Source: Saccharolobus shibatae B12 (GTDB lineage Archaea > Thermoproteota > Thermoprotei_A > Sulfolobales > Sulfolobaceae). From it: DNA of 64,000 bases. The notes beneath the pieces are model-generated. The model saw only the letters and a list, made by a program, of their open reading frames with translations. It was not told where the DNA came from and did no database searches. This document shows, in pieces, positions 36,262 through 45,419 of this stretch (positions are counted from its first letter, which is position 1; the number at the start of each line of letters is the position of its first letter). Made by a program: the position numbers and the translations under genes. The stretch lies in NCBI RefSeq assembly GCF_019175345.1, contig NZ_CP077717.1, forward strand, positions 1,588,001 through 1,652,000, in the 5' to 3' direction.

Positions 36262-37287
36262 TTACACTTCAACGAAAACTCTACCATCTCTTTCTGGAGA
36301 TACTATAGCTTCAAGCGCTCTTAAAGCTTCTTCTAATTTAAATTTTCTCCAAATTCTAACCTTTAATTTACTAGCTAAATTGATAAGAGTATAAAGTTCA
36401 GACTTTTTACCTCCGCGAACACCAATTAACGCTCTCTCGAACCTATAAAGATATATGGGGGATATTTTCACAAATTCTTCATTAAATTCACCACCTGTTA
36501 GCGCGCCAAATGTTGCCCATCTCCCTAATGTACCTACTACTCTAAGACTCTTATTCCATGTGGCAACACCTACAGAATCTATTACAACATCAGCCATTCT
36601 TCCTTTAGATATTTCCTTGACTTCCTCTTCTACTGTATCAAGATTAACTAAATAGTCTGCACCAAACTCCTTTAACCATGATCTATTCTTTCTCGAAACC
36701 GCTATAACGATACCACCGAAAATTTTCCCTAATTGTACAGCAAATATTCCCGTGTTCCCAGAAGCCCCAAATACTACTAGATACTCACCAGCTCTTAATC
36801 CAGCCTTATTTAATGCATGATATGGTGTCAAAGCAGAGGCTGGTAAACTTGCCGCTACTTCCCAGCTTATTTCTTCAGGAATTTTTATTACATTTCTTTC
36901 TGGGACAGCAATGTATTCCGCAAGCCCACCATTGGCATTTATGCCAAATCTCCCACCGTTTCTACATAATTGCTCATTCCCTAAGATACACATATCACAA
37001 GTACCGTCATGGATTCTATGATATATTATTACTTTGTCTTCCTTTTTTAGATTCTTAACCTGATCTCCTACTTTCTCTACTATCCCTGCAACTTCCTCTC
37101 CCGGAATATGTGGAATAGGAGATATTTTATGCCCTTGAACAATAAGGTCTTTAGTCATATAATAATCTTGAGGATGTATTCCTACCATTTTTACCTTAAT
37201 TAGAACATCATGCGGGCCTATTTTTGGCTCCTCTACATCTGTTATTTCCACCATATTTGGTGCTTCAATTACTAGAGCCTTCATCAA
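36262..37287 (-). CDS. MDR superfamily alcohol dehydrogenase-like oxidoreductase
   Basis: A 341-residue medium-chain dehydrogenase. The structural zinc site is Asp94, Cys97, Cys100, Cys108 (DGTCDMCILGNEQLC), with Asp in the first place. The nucleotide-binding motif is VVFGASGNTGIFAVQ. The catalytic zinc ligands of true alcohol dehydrogenases are changed: His38 stands where Cys is usual (GIHPQD) and Glu64 where His is usual (PGEEVAG). The catalytic metal may therefore be absent, as in quinone or enoyl reductases such as acryloyl-CoA reductase. It may reduce an unsaturated ring or acyl intermediate. ATG at 37287. Confidence 0.82.
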   Translation of the reverse strand: MMKALVIEAPNMVEITDVEEPKIGPHDVLIKVKMVGIHPQDYYMTKDLIVQGHKISPIPHIPGEEVAGIVEKVGDQVKNLKKEDKVIIYHRIHDGTCDMCILGNEQLCRNGGRFGINANGGLAEYIAVPERNVIKIPEEISWEVAASLPASALTPYHALNKAGLRAGEYLVVFGASGNTGIFAVQLGKIFGGIVIAVSRKNRSWLKEFGADYLVNLDTVEEEVKEISKGRMADVVIDSVGVATWNKSLRVVGTLGRWATFGALTGGEFNEEFVKISPIYLYRFERALIGVRGGKKSELYTLINLASKLKVRIWRKFKLEEALRALEAIVSPERDGRVFVEV

Positions 37288-37365
37288 TACTCACCTATAA
37301 TCAAATATTTCTTCATTAGATATAATGTTATCTATTTCCAGATTTAAAGAAGATTATGCTTGATA

Positions 37366-37463
37366 TACCTTTTCATAATAACTGCAACCCGAGGGTTTTA
37401 TGAAAGGTTCTTTAATAAAGCTATTAGGAAATGCTCCTTTATCGCAATTATTATGAAGAAGAC
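37366..37463. repeat. Short MITE with CTTTTCATAATA ends
   Basis: CTTTTCATAATAACTGCAA at the left and TCGCAATTATTATGAAGAAG at the right are imperfect inverted repeats enclosing about 60 bases. It lies in the divergent gap between the MDR gene and the second Rieske alpha gene. Confidence 0.6.
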
Positions 37464-37616
37464 TAATATTAAAAACGCTACTTTTTAACTCCTTCTATTC
37501 ATTATTCTTGTAATTGTATATATAAAATTAGGATTATACTTGTACATTTAGATTAGAGAAATCCATAATGTTTCCAATTCCTTTTTTAATGCCTTTATCT
37601 AGCTAGCAGATGTAAA

Positions 37617-37740
37617 GAGTGTCGTTATTATGTTACAAACTTTTTGAAAAAATTAAGTTCATAGTTTTGGGGCTAAAATTCATAATAGATTAAGGGAATT
37701 TCCTACAAGCACAACAATTTATATCTTAGTGACGACACTA
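37617..37740 (+). repeat. 124-base MITE upstream of Rieske alpha 2
   Basis: AGTGTCGTTATTATG at the left and AGTGACGACACTA at the right are the inverted ends. It is nearly identical to 53509-53633 (shared TTTTGGGGCTAAAATTCATA, AGGGAATTTCCT) and homologous to 14778-14902. It ends about 28 bases before the TATA-like ATTTTTTAATA (37768-37778) of the Rieske alpha gene at 37803. Confidence 0.85.
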
Positions 37741-37802
37741 TTAACACACTCTGCTTGCAAGTAGTTAATTTTTTAATAACACATTAAACATATGATAATA
37801 AG

Positions 37803-39101
37803 ATGAATGATAGTAAAAAATCTATCAAAGATTATATTAAGGCTGATAAACAAGAAGCTTTCTTTAAGCTTAGTTCAGAGGTTTATACGGACCCTTACTT
37901 ATTTAATCTCGAGATGGACAAGATATTTTATAAAAGTTGGGTTTACTTATGTCATGAGTCGCAACTAAAAGTTCCTAATGATTATCTTACTACCTACATA
38001 GGTGAAATCCCCATAATATTAGTTAAAACAGAGGGAGGAAAAATACTAGGACTAATTAATAGATGTAGACATAGAGGTGCGCTTGTGTGCAGACAAGAGA
38101 AAGGGAATTCAAAATTCTTCAGATGCCCATATCATGGATGGACCTATTCCAATGATGGAAGATTATTAGGAGTACCTGATAGGGATGGATATCCAGAGCA
38201 GTTTAATATGGAGAAATTAGGATTACTTAAAATTCCTCAGTTAGTTAATTATTATGGCTTCATTTTTGGATCTCTGTCCTCTGATGTACCTGAATTCGAA
38301 AATTATATTGGAGAGGCAGGTAAGTTATTGAGATTAATAGCACAAAAGTTTCCAGGTGGAATTGAGGTTTTAAGAGGCTATCATAAATATGGAGTACCTA
38401 TAAATTGGAAACTAGCATTTGAAAATGCTGTAGACCATTATCATGCACCCTTTGTTCACGAAAGTTACTTCGAAGCAGTAGGACATAATCCTGGAAGAAG
38501 AATAGATTTACGATCTAAAGATTTATCGCTCTATTTAGGTAAGGGGCATTTAGTAGATCTTATGTTCAGAGAATACGAAATCTACGAAGTCGATGAGAAA
38601 GGGTCTCCTTGGTATCTCAATAATAACGGAAATTTGACCGAAATAGAGAAAAAATGGGCGTCTAAAATAACGTTCCATTTAGCAATTTTTCCTAATGTTA
38701 TAGTCTTCGATGTAGCGTCGCCTGGCCCAACAATTAGAGTTATAAGACCGGTTAAGGTTAACTATACTGAAGTCTACTCGTATTATTATTTGCCCAAGAA
38801 TGCTCCTAAAGAGTACAAAGAGAAGGAACTAAGAGCTTCCTTAAGATTCTATGGTCCTGCAGGAATGGGAACCCCCGATGATCTCGAGGTGTTAAAGTTA
38901 GCTACGGAGGGTTATAAGGTAAAAGAAAAAGAAGGCAAGTATAATGATTTATCAAGGGGTGTACATAGAGATTTTAGGTATCATGAAATATTGGAATTAG
39001 TTAACGCTGAGATGATAGGTCATGGAACAGACGATACGGGATATAGGGGATTTTATAAGTGGTGGGCTAAGATAGTATTTGGGGAAGAATTAGATTTTTA
39101 A
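37803..39101 (+). CDS. Rieske ring-hydroxylating oxygenase, alpha subunit (2)
   Basis: A 432-residue catalytic subunit. The Rieske ligands are Cys88, His90 (CRHRGA) and Cys108, His111 (CPYHGW). The iron site has Asp211, His214 and His219 in ENAVDHYHAPFVH. No beta gene follows; the nearest beta subunit (40595-41089) is on the opposite strand in a convergent operon. The gene may therefore be expressed separately or pair with any beta subunit of the island. ATTTTTTAATA about 26 bases upstream indicates a leaderless promoter just downstream of a MITE. Confidence 0.92.
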   Translation: MNDSKKSIKDYIKADKQEAFFKLSSEVYTDPYLFNLEMDKIFYKSWVYLCHESQLKVPNDYLTTYIGEIPIILVKTEGGKILGLINRCRHRGALVCRQEKGNSKFFRCPYHGWTYSNDGRLLGVPDRDGYPEQFNMEKLGLLKIPQLVNYYGFIFGSLSSDVPEFENYIGEAGKLLRLIAQKFPGGIEVLRGYHKYGVPINWKLAFENAVDHYHAPFVHESYFEAVGHNPGRRIDLRSKDLSLYLGKGHLVDLMFREYEIYEVDEKGSPWYLNNNGNLTEIEKKWASKITFHLAIFPNVIVFDVASPGPTIRVIRPVKVNYTEVYSYYYLPKNAPKEYKEKELRASLRFYGPAGMGTPDDLEVLKLATEGYKVKEKEGKYNDLSRGVHRDFRYHEILELVNAEMIGHGTDDTGYRGFYKWWAKIVFGEELDF

Positions 39102-39116
39102 TTTCGATAGTTATAT

Positions 39117-40226
39117 TCAGGGTTCTTGATATACCACAAAATCTTGATCTTCTTCTTCCTTTGGAATATCTTCCTTCGGCTGTATTCCTAAGCCTAAACC
39201 TTTGAATTGGAGATAATCTGTACCAATTTTGCCTTCTATCCTAAAATATCTAAAAGGATCGTCAGGGGGCGTTTCAAGTAAGAAACTATCATGTGCAGTT
39301 ACCGATACATGATAGTTAGCGGAGATACCTATCCAACCATTATCTGGTCTATGATGATATGACAGACTTACATTATATAACTTAGCTAAATTGATCCTTT
39401 TAATTGCCTCAGTTATCCCACCTATTTTGGTTGTATCTATCTGAAAATACGTATATGCCTCGCTCTCTATTGCCCTTTTAAACTCGTTTATTGTGAAAAT
39501 ATTTTCGCCCCCTGCTATTGGCACTATTTCATTTAGCTTCTTTAAGGCTTTATAATTATCACTTTGCCTTAATGGTTCCTCTATCCACATAGGCTCATAT
39601 TTGGATATAGAATTAAACAATTCTTTTGCTTTTTCAAGGCTAGGTATAGATGAGCTTAAATCCACTATAATTTTTGGGGAGTAACCATAAATATCCCTTA
39701 ATTCTTTCATTGCATCAATGGCCCTATTATAATGTTCATGAATTTTTATAATTTTAAAACCTCTTTCAATGAATATTCCTACTGCCTTTCTTAAAGAATC
39801 AATATTCCCATATCGAGATAATGCTATATATCTAGGTGTATCTTTTCCAGAATATCCTAAGAGCTTATATATAGGTCTTCCCAATTTCTTACCCATTAAA
39901 TCCCATAAGGCAATATCTATTCCAGAAATTACTCCAGATGATACTGCACCCTTTCCCGTCTCTAAGATCTTAAAGAGAAAATCATTTATTTCACATATCT
40001 CTTCTTCATCTTTATTTAAAATTGCTCTAGAGATCTTTTGACCTAAAATTATGTAAATATCTCTAGAATTTGCAGTTGTTGCTAATATCTCTCCCCATCC
40101 AATGATATTTTCATCATTCGTTATTTTAACGAAAAGTTGTGAACTCCATTGATTGTACCAAGATTGCAATGGATCTGTTTTCTCTAAAGGTATATTAGCC
40201 TTTATAAACTCAACCTTCTTTATCAT
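39117..40226 (-). CDS. Enolase superfamily protein (mandelate racemase/muconate lactonizing type)
   Basis: A 369-residue member of the enolase superfamily. The metal ligands appear as Asp in KIIVDLSSS, Glu in WIEEPLR and Glu in AGGENIF. The acid-base residues are in IIKIHEHY (Lys-x-His rather than Lys-x-Lys) and a His pair in SYHHRPDNGW. Such enzymes abstract a proton next to a carboxylate: acid-sugar dehydratases, racemases or cycloisomerases. In an aromatic cluster a muconate-type cycloisomerase is tempting, but the SYHHR motif is nearer the sugar-acid dehydratases. It is the last gene of the minus-strand operon that begins at 42118. Confidence 0.8.
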   Translation of the reverse strand: MIKKVEFIKANIPLEKTDPLQSWYNQWSSQLFVKITNDENIIGWGEILATTANSRDIYIILGQKISRAILNKDEEEICEINDFLFKILETGKGAVSSGVISGIDIALWDLMGKKLGRPIYKLLGYSGKDTPRYIALSRYGNIDSLRKAVGIFIERGFKIIKIHEHYNRAIDAMKELRDIYGYSPKIIVDLSSSIPSLEKAKELFNSISKYEPMWIEEPLRQSDNYKALKKLNEIVPIAGGENIFTINEFKRAIESEAYTYFQIDTTKIGGITEAIKRINLAKLYNVSLSYHHRPDNGWIGISANYHVSVTAHDSFLLETPPDDPFRYFRIEGKIGTDYLQFKGLGLGIQPKEDIPKEEEDQDFVVYQEP

Positions 40227-40243
40227 CCAAAGTTACCTATTTA

Positions 40244-40453
40244 TTATCTTTCGTTTTGCGAATAAATATATTTCTCCAGGATATTATCTGGTATCTGCAT
40301 TAAAATTTCCATGGTCAATGGATCTATATATCTAGTAATCCCACTTGTAATGCACTCAATTTTGAACCTAGGACTATTTCCACTGAAATCTATCGAGATC
40401 CTTACTTTTGAAAACTCATTCTTTATCTCTAAGAAACTTACCTTTTCTTGCAT
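40244..40453 (-). CDS. Small conserved protein after an oxygenase beta subunit (B)
   Basis: A 69-residue homologue of the protein at 30137-30391: FLEIKNEFSKVRISI and TSGITRYIDPLTMEIL match it with no gap over about 50 residues, roughly 30 per cent identity by eye. It is 141 bases downstream of a beta-subunit gene and 17 bases upstream of the enolase-superfamily gene, all on the minus strand. It has one Cys only, no signal peptide and no membrane segment. The family is not recognised. The recurring order, beta subunit then small protein, points to a functional link with the oxygenase. Confidence 0.72.
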   Translation of the reverse strand: MQEKVSFLEIKNEFSKVRISIDFSGNSPRFKIECITSGITRYIDPLTMEILMQIPDNILEKYIYSQNER

Positions 40454-40594
40454 AGTTTGGTAAAGATATAAGCATATTAAAATTTAACTTTAAAATACCC
40501 TCAAATGGAGATCATATATAATTTTGACTAGTATAGGAGGCATTAGTGATCTTTGCTTCTAACAAACTAAACTCTGATAAATCTTAGTAAAGAA

Positions 40595-41089
40595 TTATAT
40601 TAGGAGTAAAATTCCGTTTTCTATAAAATCATTAATGAGATTTACTTTCTTGTATTTTATCTTAAGTTTTCCATTTTCATCTTTTATTATCCCCATTTCC
40701 GTAACTCCTACATAAGTCTCCAATCTTTTATATAAATTCCTATAAATATACAAGGTCCAATTATATCTTACTTTCCACGAATTGTCCATTTCATTAAATT
40801 CTGCAATAATGTTAGAAATCATTCTCACAGTACGAGGATGAGGATTGTATGCTGGTGCTTTCCCACTCGTTATTCTTTTCACGTATGTTTCCATTTCTCT
40901 CTTTGTGGATAAATAGAGAATACTAACATCGATGTCAGGATCAGTTACAATATTCTCCTCATCTTCCCATGCAGGAATCCAATAAAAGGAATCATCGGTA
41001 AATAATTCTAACCATTCATCATATCTCTTCTCATCTAGTAGCATAGCTTCTTTGTATACTAACTCTACCAATTCTTCAGAGGGAATCAT
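40595..41089 (-). CDS. Ring-hydroxylating oxygenase beta subunit (2)
   Basis: A 164-residue SnoaL/NTF2-like small subunit. VYKEAMLLDEKRYDEWLELF then TDDSFYWIPAW is the family N-terminal pattern, and PHPRTVRMISNIIAEF the mid-domain pattern. It is closest to the beta subunit at 51630-52145, which shares LLDERRYQEWLDLFSDD. It follows the Pht5-like gene by 18 bases. The nearest alpha gene (37803-39101) is convergent, not in this operon. Confidence 0.87.
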   Translation of the reverse strand: MIPSEELVELVYKEAMLLDEKRYDEWLELFTDDSFYWIPAWEDEENIVTDPDIDVSILYLSTKREMETYVKRITSGKAPAYNPHPRTVRMISNIIAEFNEMDNSWKVRYNWTLYIYRNLYKRLETYVGVTEMGIIKDENGKLKIKYKKVNLINDFIENGILLLI

Positions 41090-41107
41090 GTTTTCACGCT
41101 TAAGATT

Positions 41108-42118
41108 TTAAGTATCGGTAACTTCTTTAGCGAATAATTCTTCTGGCTTTACTAATGTGGGTATTATTCCTTGTTCATACATATATCTAATAAAGGTTTC
41201 AATTGTATAATAATTTTTCTTTAAACCATAGGGCCAATAATCTTCACCCATGATTTTAACAGTTTCTTCATAATGATCAAAAAGCCATGGAAGTGAGTAA
41301 TGTAACGTTCCAGTAGCTATAGTAAACTTTTCAAATGCAACGTTCTTTGATTCTTCAAAGGCTTTATATATGGACTTGGCTATCCACCTATTCTCTTCGT
41401 ATACATCTCTTCTTATTACAATGACATGCATTATAGGAAATATTTTAGTCTTTTTATAATATTCAATTTCAAGTTCTCTATAATTTTTGAATAATCTAGT
41501 TACCTTATCTGGGAAAGTCTTAAAGGAGCTAGGAACTAATGCACTATATAATGCATCTATCTCACCATTAACCAGCATGTCAGATAAATTCTTTCCATCA
41601 GATATTTTAACTACTTTAATTTCCTTATATTTGGGTAAAACATCAGTTTCCGCTAGGACTGTGAAGAACTTTCTCCTTCTTGAGGGATCTTCAAGTGGTC
41701 CAGAATAATATGTTACAGATTCCGGCTTAACCCCGTACATATCGCTTAATATACCCTTTATCCATACGGCTGCAGTTTGTCTATATTCCGGAACTCCTAC
41801 CCTCCTTCCTATTAGATCTTGTGGCTCTCTTATTCCAGAATTTACGTTAACATAGATACTATTATGTCTAAATGACCTAGAGGGGAAAACTGGTATAGCT
41901 ACGAAGGGCTTATCTTCAAAAAAGGACGCTATATAAGCGCCAAAGGAAAGCTCTGCAATATCAAATTCTTTATACTTTAACATTCTATAAAATGTCTCTT
42001 GAGGCCATAACGGTAGATAATTTAGTTCTAGTCCTTCTGGCTTTACGGTTCCATCATATAACGCAATGGTTCTATCGTAACTCCAACAAGCTAGAGTTAA
42101 ACGGAGTTTTTCCACCAT
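41108..42118 (-). CDS. 4,5-dihydroxyphthalate decarboxylase-like protein
   Basis: A 336-residue protein of the substrate-binding-protein fold with the N-terminus of 4,5-dihydroxyphthalate decarboxylase homologues (TLACWSYDRTIALYDGTVKP then EGLELNYLPL) and the mid motif LIGRRVGVPEYRQTA. There is no signal peptide and no ABC permease or ATPase gene nearby, so a cytosolic enzyme is more likely than a transport receptor. In bacterial phthalate degradation this enzyme yields protocatechuate. It is the first gene of an operon with a beta subunit, small protein B and an enolase-superfamily gene. The activity on phthalate is inferred only. Confidence 0.75.
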   Translation of the reverse strand: MVEKLRLTLACWSYDRTIALYDGTVKPEGLELNYLPLWPQETFYRMLKYKEFDIAELSFGAYIASFFEDKPFVAIPVFPSRSFRHNSIYVNVNSGIREPQDLIGRRVGVPEYRQTAAVWIKGILSDMYGVKPESVTYYSGPLEDPSRRRKFFTVLAETDVLPKYKEIKVVKISDGKNLSDMLVNGEIDALYSALVPSSFKTFPDKVTRLFKNYRELEIEYYKKTKIFPIMHVIVIRRDVYEENRWIAKSIYKAFEESKNVAFEKFTIATGTLHYSLPWLFDHYEETVKIMGEDYWPYGLKKNYYTIETFIRYMYEQGIIPTLVKPEELFAKEVTDT

Positions 42119-42261
42119 ATTCGAATCTTTAGGAATTTAAGATTTAAGCTTAACTATTAAGGTATAGTTAAGGTAGTTAGCTCTAATATTTTAGAGATCT
42201 TTGGGCGGTTTAAACTTCAAGATAAGCAAAGTTTAAAAATGCTAGCAAAGTAATATACTTA

Positions 42262-43473
42262 ATGATGAGTAAGCCGGAAGAACTCAAAGAATTTATAGTT
42301 ATAGACGCGGAATCTCATATAGTTGAGAATCCTGAAGATATTGAGAAATTTTTGGATAAAAAATACAGGTTGCCTATGATTGTAAGAGATGAAGTGAGTG
42401 GAACTAGATATTGGATCATTGACGGAAAAATGTATACAAGACCATTTGGGTTTGGTGGAGGTGAAGCTAGAGGCTTAATAGATCATACGTTTAACAAATT
42501 TTATGGCAAAACAAGTCCTAAATTGAAAGCAAAAGACGCTTCGCTTAACGATATTGATGGAAGATTGGCAGATTTAGATCAAATGGGGGTTGATATCCAA
42601 ATTGTAAATCCGACTTCAAGCCTAATAGTTCCATTTATGAGTGATAAAGATTGGGCCTACGCTATGGCTAGGGCTTATAATGATTATGTTGCTTCTAGAC
42701 TTAAGTACACTAAAAGAGTTTACGCTAATGCAGTAGTACCTGTTCAAGATGTTAATCTAGCTATAAAGGAAATGGAAAGAGCTAAAGAATTAGGATTTAA
42801 GGGAGTTATAGTCCCATCATTTGTTTCTGATGGTCACTTCGTAGCATTAAAACCTATTTTCCATGAAGATTACTTTCCATTTTTTAAAAAAGCATCAGAG
42901 CTTAATATGCCAATAGTAGTACATATTACTCCAACAAGTTCAGAATTGCCTTGGGTTTTCCTATTTAATAAATACCTTTATGTAAGGGGAGTAGGCCATC
43001 CATATGCAATGATGATAACATTGATGGGTCTAATAGGAGAAGGCTTTTTTGAACGTTTGCCAACCTTGAAAGTTCACTTATGTGAGGCTGGTGCTTCATG
43101 GTTGCCATATTGGATATGGTGGCTAGATGAAGCAATAGAGAGTCCTAGACTGAGGAAATATTCATTGGAAAGATTTGGTATAGATCCTTATCCTTATTTG
43201 AAGAAACTAGCTTCCGAATATCTTCAGCAAGGTAATATATACGTTAGCCTTGAATCTGATGAACCTGCAGAAATCATAAAATATATTATTGAAAAAATGA
43301 AATTAGAAAACAGCATTGTCTTTGCGGCAGATTACCCTCATGCTTCTGAAGCCCAGTATTTTCCTGAATATTTAAATCTATTTATGGAAAATATAGCTAA
43401 ACCAGCAAATCTTTCTTCAAAACAAATTGAAAAAATATTAGGTGAAAACGCAAAAATATTATATAACATATAA
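42262..43473 (+). CDS. Amidohydrolase 2 family protein, Glu-x-His type (A)
   Basis: A 403-residue TIM-barrel metal-dependent enzyme. The first metal motif is Glu17-x-His19 (DAESHIVE), as in gamma-resorcylate and 2,3-dihydroxybenzoate decarboxylases, not the His-x-His of ACMSD. Later sites are a His in PIVVHITPTSSE and the Asp in FAADYPHASE. It is a close paralogue of the protein at 55638-56858: SEYLQQGNIYVSLESDEP is identical in both. Non-oxidative decarboxylation of a hydroxybenzoate is the likely reaction; hydrolysis cannot be excluded. It is transcribed divergently from the Pht5-like operon. Confidence 0.83.
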   Translation: MMSKPEELKEFIVIDAESHIVENPEDIEKFLDKKYRLPMIVRDEVSGTRYWIIDGKMYTRPFGFGGGEARGLIDHTFNKFYGKTSPKLKAKDASLNDIDGRLADLDQMGVDIQIVNPTSSLIVPFMSDKDWAYAMARAYNDYVASRLKYTKRVYANAVVPVQDVNLAIKEMERAKELGFKGVIVPSFVSDGHFVALKPIFHEDYFPFFKKASELNMPIVVHITPTSSELPWVFLFNKYLYVRGVGHPYAMMITLMGLIGEGFFERLPTLKVHLCEAGASWLPYWIWWLDEAIESPRLRKYSLERFGIDPYPYLKKLASEYLQQGNIYVSLESDEPAEIIKYIIEKMKLENSIVFAADYPHASEAQYFPEYLNLFMENIAKPANLSSKQIEKILGENAKILYNI

Positions 43474-43718
43474 AAAATAATAAATATTTATTTCATAATA
43501 TCCAAATTATTTGGATGAAGGCAAACATTGAAAGTTACTGCAATGTCATCAATACCATTTTAGATTAGAGGCTTAATGGACAGATTGCAACAAGGATAAC
43601 ATGAAACAAGTTCTGACTTTACGGTATTACTTAGACCTAGTTGCAGAGTGATGAAATCTCTGAGGAACTCTAGCACATTCAGGGTGTAGAATTTAAATAT
43701 TAAATAAAAACTGATATT

Positions 43719-45419
43719 CTAAAACATGGATAAGTAAGTGCCAATTATATTACCTGATATTATAGGAACCCATAATGCCGATGGATGATCTTTGTCATGA
43801 TATAAGGTAATTCTTGACGGGCGTTGTCTTTTTATATGACGTGATGTAGGTCCGGCTTCATAAGGAGAACTAGGAGGATCAGAGCTACTTATTAATAGTC
43901 CTAATCTGTTTCCAGGTCTGAAAAGATTAGCAGTAGGTACAATTTCTATCTTAAATTTATATATTTTATTAGGTTCAAGTTGCTCTCTATTTTCATGCTT
44001 ATAATAAAATGACCATGGTGTAGATTGCTTTTCATCAATTTGTTTCTGTGAACCTCTTAACCACGCTCCAGTTAATACCCTTTCGTTACCTTTTTCGTCT
44101 ATTTCTAATAGCCTTATGGAAAGCAACACTTCGTTATCCGTTGTTGATAGAAATAATTCTAGAATTGGAGGGCCTACTATCTCAGTTTCTTCGACGAATT
44201 TTGGCGTAACGTACTTTGCATAACCTCTAGCCCAAGGAGAGTCAAAGTAAGAATCTGAGGACTCATTATCCCAAAATTCATGCTCACTTAAAATTCCCCT
44301 TTCATGTAAATAGAAGGGTACCCATTTAGTTTCTGGAAGAGGCCACTCTTCTGATTCTCTCCATTTATTAGAGCCCATAACAAATATTTTTATGGGTTTT
44401 TCCTCATTAATTCCAGTGTCAATACCCTTAAGCCAATAATCAAACCATCTTAATGCCTCGTATTGAAGTTGATAAACTGGCCTATCCAAAAAATAAGGTG
44501 GACCAATAGTTAATTTCTTAGGTGCACGTATTTTATCCCATGCCCTAAAAGCTGCAGGAAGATGAAAACCATAGTTGGCCCAATCTCCGCCTAAATATGA
44601 GGGAATTCTTATTTTTTCAAGATCTACAGTTCTTTCTCTCCAGAAATCATCATATAATTGGTGAATTAGAATCTTTACTATAAACGGGTTAAGATCTTTT
44701 TCTGGATTTAATAACGCTTCCCTTAATTCAGGGAGAGCAGTGATATCTGGATCTTTAAGAAGAGCGTCTATCTTCTCTAATTCATCCCTGGAAAACTCTT
44801 TATTAACTCTAGTATTACTTTCCTGTAAAAATTTAGCAAAATCTACTACATACTTCCCGGCTAATATCCCACCTTGATAAAACATATCTCTATACGGATC
44901 TGTGCTTCCCCATGGAGCAAAAATACATTTGAGATGAGGCGGATTTTTTGCTGCTACAGCGAGGGCAATCATTGCAAAATATGACACACCGAAAGTACCT
45001 ATATTTCCATTAGACCAAGGAAATTCAGCTAACCTCTCTATAACCTCATATATATCTTGAACTTCTCTAGGCCCTAAGAACTCATAATAGCCCTCTGAAT
45101 CACCAGTTCCTCTCACATTCAGAATGACGTGGACATATCCTCTTCGTACAAAGAAATTGGGATCTCCAGCTTCTAATGTACCTCTTCTTCGTTCCTCTAT
45201 TGCCTTTTCTACGTTGGAGTATCCTCCTACTTGTATAGGTTCAGTTTGACCATACTTGTCATAGGGATGTGCCGAAAGAATAACAGGAAATTTACCTTCA
45301 GTATTAGGTCTAAAAATATCACAATCTAACGATATCCCATCGGAAACCTTGATCTTCACGCTTCTTTCCCTTATTACATCATATATTCTTTCTGATGTTT
45401 TCCATTTCTTTGTAAACAT
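43719..45419 (-). CDS. CocE/NonD-type acyl hydrolase (X-Pro dipeptidyl-peptidase family)
   Basis: A 566-residue serine hydrolase. The nucleophile is Ser146 in GTFGVSYFAM; NVRGTGDSEG and the C-terminal jelly-roll domain (from about residue 350) are typical of CocE-like esterases, acylases and X-Pro peptidases. The usual GPWxH segment that carries the catalytic His reads TIGPPYFLDRP here, with no His, which questions normal activity. I start at ATG 45419, because the longer frame (to 45482) adds 21 residues unlike the family. It may hydrolyse an ester or amide form of an aromatic substrate. Confidence 0.78.
   Translation of the reverse strand: MFTKKWKTSERIYDVIRERSVKIKVSDGISLDCDIFRPNTEGKFPVILSAHPYDKYGQTEPIQVGGYSNVEKAIEERRRGTLEAGDPNFFVRRGYVHVILNVRGTGDSEGYYEFLGPREVQDIYEVIERLAEFPWSNGNIGTFGVSYFAMIALAVAAKNPPHLKCIFAPWGSTDPYRDMFYQGGILAGKYVVDFAKFLQESNTRVNKEFSRDELEKIDALLKDPDITALPELREALLNPEKDLNPFIVKILIHQLYDDFWRERTVDLEKIRIPSYLGGDWANYGFHLPAAFRAWDKIRAPKKLTIGPPYFLDRPVYQLQYEALRWFDYWLKGIDTGINEEKPIKIFVMGSNKWRESEEWPLPETKWVPFYLHERGILSEHEFWDNESSDSYFDSPWARGYAKYVTPKFVEETEIVGPPILELFLSTTDNEVLLSIRLLEIDEKGNERVLTGAWLRGSQKQIDEKQSTPWSFYYKHENREQLEPNKIYKFKIEIVPTANLFRPGNRLGLLISSSDPPSSPYEAGPTSRHIKRQRPSRITLYHDKDHPSALWVPIISGNIIGTYLSMF

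Noticed and set aside
41108-42118. Reading the Pht5-like protein as an ABC transporter receptor
   Set aside because: It has no signal peptide or lipobox and no permease or ATPase gene is near; the N-terminal motif fits the decarboxylase group.
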